DNA of 64,000 nt from Erythroxylum novogranatense (lineage: Eukaryota > Streptophyta > Magnoliopsida > Malpighiales > Erythroxylaceae). Position numbers and translations under genes: made by a program. The stretch spans positions 15,118,001 through 15,182,000 of the forward strand of contig CM057235.1 in the NCBI GenBank assembly GCA_029891385.1. Reading direction: 5' to 3'. Shown piece after piece: positions 35,690-46,869 of the stretch (positions within the stretch are counted from its first letter, which is position 1; each line of letters opens with the position of its first letter). The notes beneath the pieces were generated by a model that saw nothing but the letters and a program-made list of their open reading frames with translations, had not been told where the DNA came from and made no database searches.

Positions 35690-35860
35690 GAGTGGTATTG
35701 CAGATTGGGATTAGATTCATAATAATAATAATATTATTATGTATGATATTCGACATATAGTCATAATTTCTGTCAAACCATCATGATTTATGGCCATGTA
35801 TGATAAGTGACACATAGTCATAATTTCCGTTAGTGGTTTATGGTTCAGGTGTATCAAGCA
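35690..35860. repeat. Dispersed repeat, copy 1 (pair at 42490-42680)
   Basis: GTGGTATTGCAGATTGG ... GACATATAGTCATAATTTC ... GATAAGTGACACATAGTC ... GTGGTTTATGGTTCAGG is found again, in the same order and orientation, at 42490-42680. The second copy has a few insertions. It is non-coding. Confidence 0.85.
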
Positions 35861-35869
35861 TTAGCTTCA

Positions 35870-36160
35870 TTATAAAATGTCTACAACTTTTCAGTAGCTC
35901 CTTAAATCTCTTTTATACATTAATAGAGGATTTTTTCGTCATATTGCTGAAAGGATGTGATCTCTTTGACAGTCTAGATTATCTTTGTTAATGGAAAGTA
36001 TTTAGCTAGAAAACCTTGTACCAACTCTTCCCAAGTAGTTACATGCTTTTGATTAAGAGAATTTAGCCATGCTTTTGCCCGATCTTTCAATATGAAAGGA
36101 AAGAGCCTCATTCTTGCTACCTCCTCGGAAAACCCATTATGCCTAAAGGAAAGAGCCTCA
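35870..36160 (-). pseudogene. Second Athila-type gag fragment
   Basis: Close match, on the same strand, to 3590-3905: TTAGCTAG(A/G)AAACCTTG, AGTTACATGCTT, GCCCGATCTTTCAATATGAA and AAAGAGCCTCAT occur in the same order. It encodes the same Retrotrans_gag stretch but with several stops. A duplicated AAAGAGCCTCATT word at 36098 and 36148 suggests a small local duplication. Confidence 0.85.
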
Positions 36161-36164
36161 TTAG

Positions 36165-37440
36165 TGGACTGATCATGTTTCTTCCTTTAGGATAAAATTT
36201 CTTTCGTATAAGCAAAGTGTCCTTCTTTCTCGAGTTGTTCTCTTTATTCATCTTATGGTTATGTAAGTGCACTGATTAGAGTTAGTTAATTTCGGTTGTC
36301 TGCTGCTGTTTCTGATTCTAAATGTAGATCTGTTTGTTGGGTTTGTGACATTTAGTGTCTGGGATTGTAAATTGTAAATGTTTGTTTGGTTCGTGGGAAG
36401 ATCGGGGAAACGGAGAGAACTGTAAGGTGAGTGAAACTGTTGAAATGGTGACGGGGTTACTTTTTTGCCTGGTTGCAAGAGTCTGGAATCTTGAATCTGA
36501 ACTCTTGAGATATTTTGAGTATTTTTGAAGCATGAGATTGACTAACTTTAATTATTCGATGGTGTTAATTGTCCTAATTTCTTGTGTGTCGTTATCTATG
36601 TTTGATTAAGAGCCTTAGAAATTGACTATTTAAGTTGTCAAATCATAGAGTTTCTGAAAGCCACCATTGCTTTGGCATCAGGTGACCTCGTGATTCACGA
36701 CACAGGTTGTTTTCTAGAAATATCTCTTATCATGGCTACTAATTGAAAGATGCTGTATCCAAATTACGAGATTCTACCTCATCTTATTGGTCTGAAAGGA
36801 TAACCAAAAGTAAAGATATATTATTTATAAATATAAATTGAATTAAATTTGTAACTTAATTCTCAACTACTAAATTTTCAAATATTATATGTCCACACAT
36901 ATTCCTAAAGTAATGGTTGCAATTTTCTATTAGTTTATGCTTGCAATCAATAAGTTAATTGTAATTCAATAAAATAATTATTTTTATATTTTTTTTTTTT
37001 TTGATTCGAGGAAATCCTGTAGGCGGTTCAAGCGGGCATATCTTTCCGAAAGTTCAACTGGCACACTACCTTATAGAAGGACCAAGCGGGCACACCTCAT
37101 CATAAGATTATAATTATGATATTCATATTGCATTTATGTATTATCCATAAATTATTCATAGTTATTATTCTATTAAGACTAAATATTAATAAAAATATAT
37201 ATAAAACTAGAACATGTTATGTTTCTTCCTTATGAAAGAAATAATTAATTTTATAGATTAAATTATAAAGATACTTAAACAAACATATAGGTGTTTGTTA
37301 CCTAATAAGTTCTTTGAATTAATTCGATATGAAAATTCTATTTAGAACATTATTTATATGTAAATGAAAATTTTTACTGTGATGAATATATAGGTGATTC
37401 TTTAATTTGAGATTACAAAAGTAACTGCTATGACATCTAA
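36165..37440. other. Intergenic AT-rich sequence; possible SINE-like 3' end at about 36990-37110
   Basis: No gene seen. At 36990-37110 a T-run is followed by GATTCGAGGAAATCCTG and two copies of a CAAGCGGGCA word. Read on the minus strand this looks like a retroposon tail ending in poly(A). No head or target duplication was found, so this is a weak call. Confidence 0.35.
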
Positions 37441-37459
37441 TAAAGTACGAGCTTTAATA

Positions 37460-37783
37460 TGTAGAGACCCAACAGTCTGGTTTCTATTTTATAATGGGAT
37501 AAAACTATATAAAGAATTAGGGATATAGTCCCTAAGTTATTTGAACAATTATCTTTCCTAATGTCCAATCAGTTAGAAAGGAGACAGTTCTTCAAAGAAA
37601 ATAAACGTACATATTGACTTGGAAGACGAATAACCACAAGACTTAAGAATCACGCTATTCTCATAGATTCAGGTACGCTTTCGCAACAAATCTAAATATT
37701 CTTGATGATTTGACACGATTGTTTATATGATTGGTGATGGCTTTCACAATGAGGTATTAAATTCTATCAAGTGGTATTAGAGC
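37460..37783 (+). repeat. Probable small copia-type LTR with adjoining primer site
   Basis: TGTAGAGACC at 37460, a TATA word (ACTATATAAAG, about 37505), and an end at TCTATCA (37769) followed two bases later by TGGTATTAGAGCC (37772-37784). That last segment is the tRNA-iMet primer site with one change. This is the layout of a 5' LTR on the plus strand. I see no gag or second LTR, so it is a fragment; the start is inferred. Confidence 0.5.
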
Positions 37784-37789
37784 CTATTT

Positions 37790-38600
37790 CATGTTAGATC
37801 TTTTTTTTTTAATTTATTTGTCTTCTATATTTCCATCAGAATTTTAAGAACTTGTTTTTGCCAAAAGTATCGTATACTAGATCTTATTCACCAGATTTCT
37901 TAATTTGGTAAATTTCCATTAACGGTGATAGAAGGGAGGCATCCTTTTGTTTAACTGTTTTCAATGCTTTGTGTGAAACAGATTGTGATTGGTTGTTTTT
38001 AAAAGATTGTTTTCAAAAACCTTTCATCTTTATCCAATAAACGTTCCTTTCTGTTTTATTAATAAAAGCCTTTAATAATGGCCTTTCTATAAGGTTTCAA
38101 TTATGCATCACATATAAGAAAATATGCAGCAAAAAATAAAACGAAATCTAAAAAGTACAGAATCATACATATTTCATTAGATGTAGTAAAAAATGAACTT
38201 AAGATGTGTACCTTACTAACTCCTTTCTTATTCGTTGTCTTCACCTCTTCGGGTTGTCCTAATGACTAAAGGAGGACTTCTCTAATGATATCTACACAAA
38301 GACCAAAGCTTGAAATGTAGCGCTCCCTTACTCTAGGATACATACCGAGATACTCTGAGGAAATTACAGTACATAACCTATGCTAATGACGCACTACGTT
38401 CAATCATAACATTTACTTAACATGGCATCATCTAACTTTATTCTCTTATAAACATCAGAAGGAAAGTCACAATATTTTAAAACCAAAATTTTCCTCATTT
38501 CATTTCATAAGAATCGGATATTTGCAATGTATCGTTCAACATCCATACCGATACAACATCATAGCCTAATACAAAAAATGTGCTACATGAAAGAGGAAAT
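37790..38600. other. Non-coding sequence between LTR fragment and plastid DNA
   Basis: AT-rich, no domain recognised. It may be leader sequence of the LTR fragment upstream. Confidence 0.5.
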
Positions 38601-38605
38601 ATACA

Positions 38606-38736
38606 AGGATTACTGGCATAACATCTACTATTGGATTCAAAAATGCGTAGGCTTTAGGCAATTTTGTAAAGAAAAAATTGCTTGAAGAAAGAACAGAATT
38701 AAGACAGATACAAATAAAACTAAAAAAATTAGGCAT
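38606..38736 (-). pseudogene. psbK: psbK fragment in nuclear plastid DNA
   Basis: Minus sense from the ATG at 38736: [42 protein letters not shown]. This follows the plastid photosystem II subunit K precursor through about 44 of 61 residues and then stops matching. The usual FFLLAFVWQAA end is absent. As a nuclear copy without transit peptide it cannot function. It lies upstream of and opposite to trnQ, exactly as in chloroplast genomes. Confidence 0.9.
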
Positions 38737-39116
38737 AATAAATATTTTGTTCTTGAAAATAATTGTATTTTGATTGAGTTATAAATATTCTATTTATGAT
38801 AGAAAGTATGAATATAAAATATTAGGAAGTTAGCGGAAAAACCATTCTTTAAACTTAGAAATTTCCCCAATAAAAAATCCTTCAATTCTCTCAACTCGAA
38901 AAGAATAGAAAATTTTGATTTTCATACAATATTTTAATTGAATTTGATATTAGAATCAATAAATTTGCTTTAATTCTACATTTACATCAACCCTATCTAC
39001 ACCTATTTAAATCCAAACAATAAGCTAATTAGAATATGTTTCATAGATATTTGGAGAGAATTGACGAAGAACAAAAACTATTATTAGTTTTGAGTACGGT
39101 TGAATGAAAAGATAAA
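38737..39116. other. Plastid-derived psbK-trnQ spacer
   Basis: AT-rich spacer between two plastid genes in chloroplast arrangement. It is inferred to be plastid-derived by position; no gene is present. Confidence 0.6.
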
Positions 39117-39187
39117 CGGGGCGTTGCCAAGCGGTAAGGCAACAGGTTTTGGTCCGGTATTTGGAGGTTCGAATCCTTCTATCCCAA
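39117..39187 (+). pseudogene. trnQ-UUG: Plastid-type tRNA-Gln(UUG), nuclear copy
   Basis: Follows chloroplast trnQ-UUG end to end: GCCAAGCGGTAAGGCAAC (D arm), GGTTTTGGTCC with the UUG anticodon, GGAGGTTCGAATCC (T arm), ATCCCA (3' acceptor). It is one base short in the anticodon arm (GGTCCGG for GGTCCCGC) and has mismatches in the acceptor stem, so it is a pseudogene. Confidence 0.92.
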
Positions 39188-39285
39188 AGCATAGTTTTTT
39201 CTAATTCTTATTATTCTATATATATCCAAATAAAGATTAATATATAAAAAAAGATTATGAAAAATTAAACTAAAGATTTCCTTTG

Positions 39286-41120
39286 TGAAGATGTAAATTC
39301 CATCCAATATGTTCTATGAGATGTGTATTTGAATGATGAATGTTGCGAGCCATTGTTAGTCTATATAGATAATTGTATATGTTTGTTTGTGTGGCTCATC
39401 GCCAATGGCTATAAATATCTTAGCCACTGAGCTGTGTAGCTTAACTCAATATTTTTTCCCACTCCTCAAGTGCAGATCGAGAAGATCAATAATCCTTGCA
39501 AGGCTATTGGATAAATTCCAAGATAGTTAGCTTTTGTACGAAGTTAGTGGTTAGACTTTCGAATAGCTTTATAAGCATATTGAACATTGAGCATCCCAAT
39601 GTACTTTTGTAACTTGTGTTAAGATTTTGATGTAATGTCGATATGTAATTAAAGCTATGTATGGAAGTTATGTGTGAACTTCATTTTGATCTAGAAATAA
39701 ATTGAGTATTGAAGAAATTCTATTGTGGATGTGTTTATTATATGGTAATGTACATTTCATTCTTTAAGTTTTCCATAGGGATAGAATTGTATACTGACTT
39801 CATAGGAAAATCTGGAATGATCTAGGTAGAACTAGTAAAAATAGTCTTCTTGAAAGTTGTAGAAAATCTTTCCAGTTTTCCAACGATATAAAGTTTGGAA
39901 GTTTTGGATATCGTAGTGGGAAGTTATGATCTTTACAAGTTGTGAGGTTGCATAAGATATGTGTATGTGACAACTATGGAAATTCGTGTACTGACTTCAA
40001 GGACATTTTTGGGTTGATGTGAGCTGGGTTAGGTGAAATAGTCTTCTTAGAAGTTGTAAATGATCTTTTCAGCTTTCCAACGATATAAAGTTTGTAAATT
40101 TTGGATGTCGGAGTTGAGAAATATGAACATTACAAGTTTTAATGTTGTTTCGTCTTTGTTACTGTTCATCCGAAACTAAGACAAAGTATTGTTCATCAAA
40201 ACTAAGATGAAGTATTGTTCATCTAAACTAAGACAAAGTACTGTTCATCCAAAACTAAGACGAAGTACTGTTCATCCAAAACTAAGACGAAGTATTGTTT
40301 ATCAAAACTAAGACGAAGTACTATTCATCCAAAACTAAGATGAAGTACTGTTTATCAAAAACTAAGATGAAATAATGTTCATCCAAAACTAAGACGAAGT
40401 ACAGTTCATCCAAAACTAAGACGAAGTATTGTTCATCAAAACTAAGACGAAGTACTGTTCATCCAAAACTAAGACGAAATTACTGTTCATTGCCTTAGTT
40501 TGTATCATCATCTTTTGTCCTATTTTCGATCCTTTTAGAGGCAGAATCTCACTTTGTAGTCCCATAAAAGTTGTAGATATAGAAGTCTTCTTTCAAATGG
40601 TTTAAGAACGAACTCAATCAGACATCTGTAGAAAATGTTATGGCAATTGCGCCAAGAGAGGTACAATATGATTAAGGACATAAACACGTTGGCTTCTTTT
40701 GGCCATAACTTCGTCATCCGACCTCCGAATGAGGTTATTCTTGAAGCAATAGACTCCTATTGAATTTTCCTACCTCTCCACCAAAATTGGTAGCTTTTGG
40801 TGTTGAATTAAAAAAGATTGATGGAAATAAAATGAGGGATCAGTTGGAAGAGCACAATCGGGTTATTAACATATCTTGAGTTCCTGGGCATATCTTGAGC
40901 TATAAAGCTCTGAATGAGGTGGTTCTTGTTTCTAAGTGAACTAGAGACATAGAGCTACAATTGTCTTGATGAAGTCAAATTGAGATGTGGTGTTGGGCTG
41001 ATGTGGGCATGCCACCCCTGTGAGTTGTTGGTTAATGAGGGTCACTGAAATAACCCTTCAAGGAAACCCGCTCACGCTTTACAACTCCGGTTGGATTGTT
41101 GGGCTTTGGAAACGGGGACC
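39286..41120. repeat. LTR-like insertion between plastid segments
   Basis: Plastid-like sequence stops at about 39285 and resumes at about 41125. Part of the interval (39376-39500) matches, in reverse, the chromovirus LTR at about 14740-14880 (the CACTTGAGGAG ... GAGCTACACA ... TATAGCCATTGG order). Two related 200-bp units share TTCCAACGATATAAAGTTTG at about 39888 and 40077. The segment at 40555-40640 resembles other gypsy LTR regions (AAAGTTGTAGATATAGAAG). It is probably a solo LTR of a related family in plus orientation; exact ends were not fixed. Confidence 0.55.
40157..40492. repeat. Tandem array, 25-28 bp unit, about 12 copies
   Basis: The unit AGTACTGTTCATCCAAAACT followed by AAGACGA is repeated with small changes (ATTGTTCATC, TTTATC, missing A). 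It lies inside the LTR-like insertion. Confidence 0.95.
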
Positions 41121-41124
41121 GACA

Positions 41125-41771
41125 ATACGCCCTTGGATTGTTGTTGCATATTCAACTTCTGTTGCAGCTGCTATCGTTGTTTTTTTAATCTACCCGATTG
41201 GTCAAGGAAGCTTTTCTGATGGAATGCCTCTAGGAATCTCTAGTGCTTTCAACTTTATGATTGTATTCCAGGCTGAGCACAATATCCTTATGCACCCATT
41301 TCACATGTTGGGTGTAGTTGGTGTATTCAATGGCTCCCTATTTAGTGCCATGCATGGTTTTTTGGTAACCTTTAGTTTAATAAGGGAAATCACAGAAAAT
41401 GAATCTGCTAATGAAGGTTATAATATCGGTGAAGAAGAAGAAACTTATAATATCATAGCCGCTTATGGTTATTTTGGCCTATTGATCTTCCAATATGATA
41501 GTTTCAACAACTCTCATTCTTTACATTTCTTCCTAGCTACTTGGCCTGTAGTAGGTATTTGGTTCACTGCTTTAGATATTAACTCTAGAATTTCAACTTA
41601 TATGGTTTTGATTTTAACCAATTTGTCGTTGATAGTCAAGGTCATGTAATTAATACCGAGGCTAATATTATTAACCGTGCTAACCTTGGTATGGAAGTTA
41701 TGCATGAACGTAATGCTCATAATTCCCCTATAGGCCTAACGACAGTTGAAGCTCCATCTACAAATGGATAA
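41125..41771 (+). pseudogene. psbA: psbA 3' portion in nuclear plastid DNA
   Basis: Encodes a worn copy of about 60% of photosystem II D1, from [20 protein letters not shown] through [68 protein letters not shown] frameshift follows, then [17 protein letters not shown] sequence and APSTNG before the stop at 41771. The first ~200 codons are absent and replaced by the LTR-like block. Substitutions at otherwise invariant sites (for example HGSLVTSS is HGFLVTFS) show long neutral decay. It continues into the psbA-trnH spacer. Confidence 0.95.
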
Positions 41772-42079
41772 TACTTCAGTCTTAGTGTGTATGAGTTTTT
41801 GAAAAAAAAAAAACCAAAAAGGAGCAATAGCCAATTTATTGTTCTAACAAGAGGTTTGGTATTGCTTCTTTTTTTAGCAACATTTTTTAACTTTATGTAA
41901 TTTTGTTATTTACTTCAACATACGAAATAAAAATCTTTCCCTTTTTGTGTTTTCTTTTTATGTCTTTTTCTTATCTTATTCTTATAAGAACAAAGAAATA
42001 AAAAAGAAAGAATTGAATGAGAAATGCTAGAACTTCTTTGTAATTTGTAGATTTTTTAATTTGTAATTAAAGCATTAGG
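41772..42079. other. Plastid-derived psbA-trnH spacer
   Basis: AT-rich spacer of about 300 bp between psbA and trnH, as in chloroplast genomes. No gene. Confidence 0.8.
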
Positions 42080-42154
42080 GGCTGATATAGCCAAGTGGAT
42101 CAAGGCAGTGGATTCTGAATCTACAATGCATGTGTTCAATTCCCGTTGTTTGCC
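42080..42154 (+). pseudogene. trnH-GUG: Plastid-type tRNA-His, nuclear copy with altered anticodon
   Basis: 75 bases matching chloroplast trnH-GUG: TAGCCAAGTGGATCAAGGCA, the anticodon arm, GTTCAATTCCCGTTGTTTGCC. The anticodon GTG is CTG here (first base at 42115), and several stem pairs are lost. It follows psbA on the same strand, as in plastids. Non-functional. Confidence 0.93.
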
Positions 42155-42489
42155 CATAAGAAAACAAAATCAACCACGTCACTAGGATTTTTTATTTTTC
42201 TTAATAAATGATTTGTTACGAAAGGATTTCTTTTAGTGAATGTGTCACAGGCAATTTTTCCTTTTTTTTTTAAGACAAAGAAACAAATTCTATTTTCTCT
42301 CCTATTTACTAAATTATCATTATATTTATTCCTTTTTCTACTTCTTCTTCCAAGTGTCGGATAATCCTAAAGAGTTGCGAGTTTTTTTTACTAAATTTAG
42401 TGTAAAAAGATTATTAAAATATTATCTTTTACACCAAATTTGGTGCAAATTTTAATGAAATGGTTGGAAATGGCCTTAACTACACAAAA
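42155..42489. other. Non-coding, with a small hairpin at 42393-42441
   Basis: No gene. The arms AAATTTAGTGTAAAAAGAT and ATCTTTTACACCAAATTT form an imperfect inverted repeat of 18-19 bp around a 12-bp loop. Confidence 0.6.
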
Positions 42490-42680
42490 ATAAGTGGTAT
42501 TGCAAATCGGAATTAAGTTAACGGGATTGGGATTAGATTCATAACAATAATATTATTATGCATGATATTCTGACATATAGTCATAAATCATAATTTCTGT
42601 CAAACCATCATGATTTCATAATATGGTTATGTATGATAAGTGACACATAGTCATAATTTCCGTTTGTGGTTTATGGTTCA
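42490..42680. repeat. Dispersed repeat, copy 2 (pair at 35690-35860)
   Basis: See 35690-35860. This copy has an extra AATTAAGTTAACGGG and CATAAATCATAATT. Confidence 0.85.
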
Positions 42681-42935
42681 GGAGTATTGGAGATATCAAT
42701 AATATATGATTGTATGCGCAAAATTTTATATCATAGTTTTGGTGGCATGCATATATTTTCCATATGTTTAATACACATTTTTTTGGAAGTTAGGAGGGCA
42801 ACTACACTTACAAGGTTCAGCAATACATCAGCTAAAAGCATAGAACAAAATCAGCTATCAAGTTCGTACAACGCATTCAACTCAATTGAACCAAAAAGCT
42901 GTAATATTGACTTTTAGGCTTGTCTGCCACCCTCT
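42681..42935. other. Intergenic, nothing recognised
   Basis: AT-rich; no coding domain or repeat boundary. Confidence 0.5.
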
Positions 42936-43050
42936 CCGAAAATAGCTCCAGTCCTTGCAAAGGAGCGCAGATTCTCTGTCTAATAAATTCCTGTCGAGCG
43001 TAGATTTTCTGTCTAACAAATTCCTGTCCAACCCTGTCCAACCATGTACA

Positions 43051-43260
43051 TGGCGCCGTTTTCATATAAAAATTGGAAAGTTGAGTATGGGGATGACAGG
43101 CGCCTGTGGGACCCACCCACAGGCGCCGTTTTTGAAGCCATATAACACAGGCGCCGTTTACAAATGTTTTTATTTAAATTCCAATGCTGCAAAAGTGTAG
43201 AAGTAAATCTTTTGCAGCATTGGAATTTTAATAAAAACATGTTTATTATCATTTGCAAAC
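43051..43260. repeat. GGCGCCGTTT repeats and a long hairpin
   Basis: GGCGCCGTTT occurs three times (about 43052, 43122, 43150). GGCGCCTGTGGG at 43099-43110 and CCCACAGGCGCC at 43116-43127 form a perfect 12-bp hairpin with a 5-bp loop. Next to it, 43161-43195 (AAATGTTTTTATTTAAATTC then CAATGCTGCAAAAG) pairs with 43209-43243 across a 13-bp loop with one mismatch in the core. The pairing resumes at 43251-43260, so the arms approach 40 bp. Confidence 0.9.
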
Positions 43261-43261
43261 A

Positions 43262-43416
43262 TTATTAATTTTGTTATTATTATTTAGTTTATATATTTAT
43301 TTATATACTTATTAAATTTATTTTTTTATCATTATTATTATTATTTTGTTATTATTATAATTAAATTTATTTCCATTTTATAATAACTATTAAATATTAA
43401 TCTGAACATATAATTA

Positions 43417-43453
<37 letters not shown>

Positions 43454-44630
43454 CATTTAAATTTAGTGTCATTATTATAATAAGATTTCATTAAGAATTT
43501 CTTTGTTCTATTCTTATTCTTCTAATTATTATTATTATTTTATTTTCTTATCATTATTATTATTATTTTATTATTATTATTATTATTTAAATTTATTTCC
43601 ATTATTATTATTTTTTTCTTATTGTTATTGTTATTATTATTACTAAATTGGTTGTAAATAAAGTCATAAATCTTTTTGCTATATGTATTATTATTATTTA
43701 AATTTATTTGATTATTTTCATAATAATAATAATAATAATAATTATTATTATATTTATTAACTTTATTTAAATTTATTTCCATTAAACTAATGACTATTAA
43801 TTATTCAATTTAAATAACTTATTGTTATTATTATAAATAATGTTATGATTATTTTATTATTACTTAAATTTATTTCCATTATTATTAGGTGTATATATTT
43901 ATTTATTTAGTTATTATGATATTAAATTATTATTTTATCATTATTATTAATGTCATTATTTTATTATGATATTAATTTAATTTTAAATATATAATAACTA
44001 TTATACATTAATCTGAACATACACTTATTGTTATTATTATTATTATTATATAAATTTATTGCCATTATTATAATCACTTATAAATTACTTATTGTTATTA
44101 TTAAATTTATTATAGAGTTATTATTAAATTAAATATAATTATTATTAAATTGGTTGTAAATAAAGTCATAAATCTTTTGCTATATGTATTATTATTATTA
44201 GTAGTATTATAAATGTAATTATAAATTTGTTTATTTATTACGTGTATATAATTTTTATTGAGTTATTTAAATTTATTTTATTATTTTAATAATAATAATA
44301 ATAATAATAATTATTATTATATGAAAATATTATTAAATTAATTATAGAGTCATTATGAAATTAATTATAATTGTTATTAAATTCATGTTAATAATTTCAT
44401 AAATATTTTTGCTATATGTATTATTATTAGTAGTAATGTTAATAAAATTTTAATTTTCTTTATTCAGTACTCTCACTTTAAATGGGCAGAATCACTAGGC
44501 GACGCGTCATCCTAGCTAATTCTCTTTCATTACAAGCGATATTATAATTATAACTAATTATTCAATCTTGTTTTTATTACGTGTAATTATTAGTATTATG
44601 TGTATTATTGTTCTTAAATTTATTATTATC

Positions 44631-44719
<89 letters not shown>

Positions 44720-46077
44720 CATGATTATTTAAATTTTAATTAATTATAATTTCTATTATTATACTTATATTTGTTATAATTAAGTAAATTTCTTGTAATT
44801 ATTAGTTGCAACAATTATTCTGATTAAATTTGAATTGCTTACAATTTTATTATATTATTATTATTGTTGTTGTTATTATTATTATTATTATTATGATTAT
44901 TATAAATTTCCTTATAATGATTAAATGCATATTTCTTTATTTCTAATATATGTTATAGAATTGCTTATCATTATTTATTTTGTTCTTATTATTATGTCTA
45001 AGTATGAGTATTATTATTAATGATATAATTAAATTTGGAACATATATTAAATATATAAATTGCAACAAAACATATATTTTAAGAATTAAAATATATAAAA
45101 TAAATATTAGTTTATAAAGATTAACTTTAAATTAATTTAATTTAAAAATTAAATATTTTGATTAATACTTTATTTTTAAACATTATATAACTTATTAAAA
45201 TAAATTTAAATAAATTTAATCTATTATTTACATATATTTAATGTGTAATTATTATTACAAAATTATTAATTATTTTAAATAAATTATTAAAATGCACAAG
45301 AATGGGAGCAAATGTGCAAAACTTCTATAATCTGAACATACACTTATTGTTTTATTATTATTATTATATAAATTTATTGCCATTATTATAATCACTTATA
45401 AATTACTTATTGTTATTATTAAATTTATTATAGAGTTATTATTAAATTAAATATAATAATTATTAAATTGGTTGTAAATAAAGTCATAAATCTTTTTGCT
45501 ATATGTATTATTATTATTAGTAGTATTATAAATGTAATTATAAATTTGTTTATTTATTACGTATATAATTTTTATTGAGTTATTTAAATTTATTTTATTA
45601 TTTTAATAATAATAATAATAATTATTATTATTATTATATGGAAATATTATTAAATTAATTATAGAGTCATTATGAAATTAATTATAATTGTTATTAAATT
45701 CGCGGTTAATAATTTCATAAATATTTTTGCTATATGTATTATTATAAGTAGTAATGTTAATAAAAATTTTAATTTTCTTTATTCAGTGATTTGTCGTTAG
45801 ATGACGCTGTCGCCTCCTAGTGACCTCGCCTCGAATGGGCAAGATCACTGGGCGACGCGTCACCCTAGTTATTCTGTTCAAATGGGCAGATAACTAGGCG
45901 ACGTCGCCTCAGTGATCCCGCCTCAAATGGGCAGATCACTAGGCACGCAGCGCCGCACTCTGCTTACCTTGCCCATTACAAGCAGATATTATAATTATAA
46001 CTAATTATTCAATCTTGTTTTTATTACGTGTAATTATTAGTATTATGTGTATTATTGTTCTTAAATTTATTATTATC

Positions 46078-46115
<38 letters not shown>

Positions 46116-46463
46116 CATGATTATTTAAATTTTAATTAATTATAATTTCTATTATTATACTTATATTTGTTATAATTAAGAAATTTCTTGTAATTATTAG
46201 TTGCAACAATTATTCGATTAAATTTGAATTGCTTACAATTTTATTGTATTATTATTATTGTTGTTATTATTATTATTATTATTATTATGATTATTATAAA
46301 TTTCCTTATAATGATTAAATGCATAATTCTTTATTTCTAATATATGTTATTGAATTGCTTATCATTATTTATTTTGTTCTTATTATTATGTCTAAGTATG
46401 AGTATTATTATTATGACTGTTCTTATTTTTATTATTATCTTTATTATTATTATTATTCTTGTG

Positions 46464-46531
<68 letters not shown>

Positions 46532-46570
46532 CTTATTATTATTATGTTCTTATTAAATTAATTTATTATC

Positions 46571-46620
<50 letters not shown>
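43262..46620. repeat. Giant (ATT)n / (TTA)n microsatellite field with internal duplication
   Basis: About 3.3 kb dominated by ATT/TTA trinucleotides. Pure runs lie for example at 44640-44720, 46458-46530 and 46575-46620. A direct duplication joins 44013-45020 with 45330-46410: both start ATCTGAACATACACTTATTG and end TCTAAGTATGAGTATTATTA. The second copy carries an enlarged GC-rich islet (45790-45965). There are no genes; the long Tyr/Ile open frames are simple translations of the repeat. Confidence 0.95.
45790..45965. repeat. GC-rich islet in the microsatellite field
   Basis: Repeated words GAATGGGCA/AAATGGGCAGAT, ATCACTAGGCGACG, GTCGCCTC and GACGCGTCA make a small internally repeated island. 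The matching place in the first duplicate (44480-44535) has one unit only (AAATGGGCAGAATCACTAGG). Confidence 0.85.
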
Positions 46621-46869
46621 ACGAAAATCTCTTAGTATAGAAATTAATTGTTACTATTTAGAAAATATGTGTTATTGAAAAAGAATTTATTGAAATTGAC
46701 TGAAATGAACAAAGTCTGTGAGGACATTATATTAACCTATTAAAACGAAAATAAATAAACATATAGAATATTAATAAATTCTGGAGGCATTTATTAACAA
46801 TAATGATTACTGGAAACACTTGTCTTTTCCAATAAATTGTCATAAGCAATTCCCGCCAATGAACTAAAT

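Noticed and set aside
39117..39187. trnQ and trnH as working nuclear tRNA genes
   Set aside because: They match plastid genes in plastid order, carry stem mismatches and (trnH) a changed anticodon, and sit beside psbK and psbA fragments.
46319..46561. Poly-Tyr / poly-Ile open frames
   Set aside because: They are translations of the ATT/TTA microsatellite.
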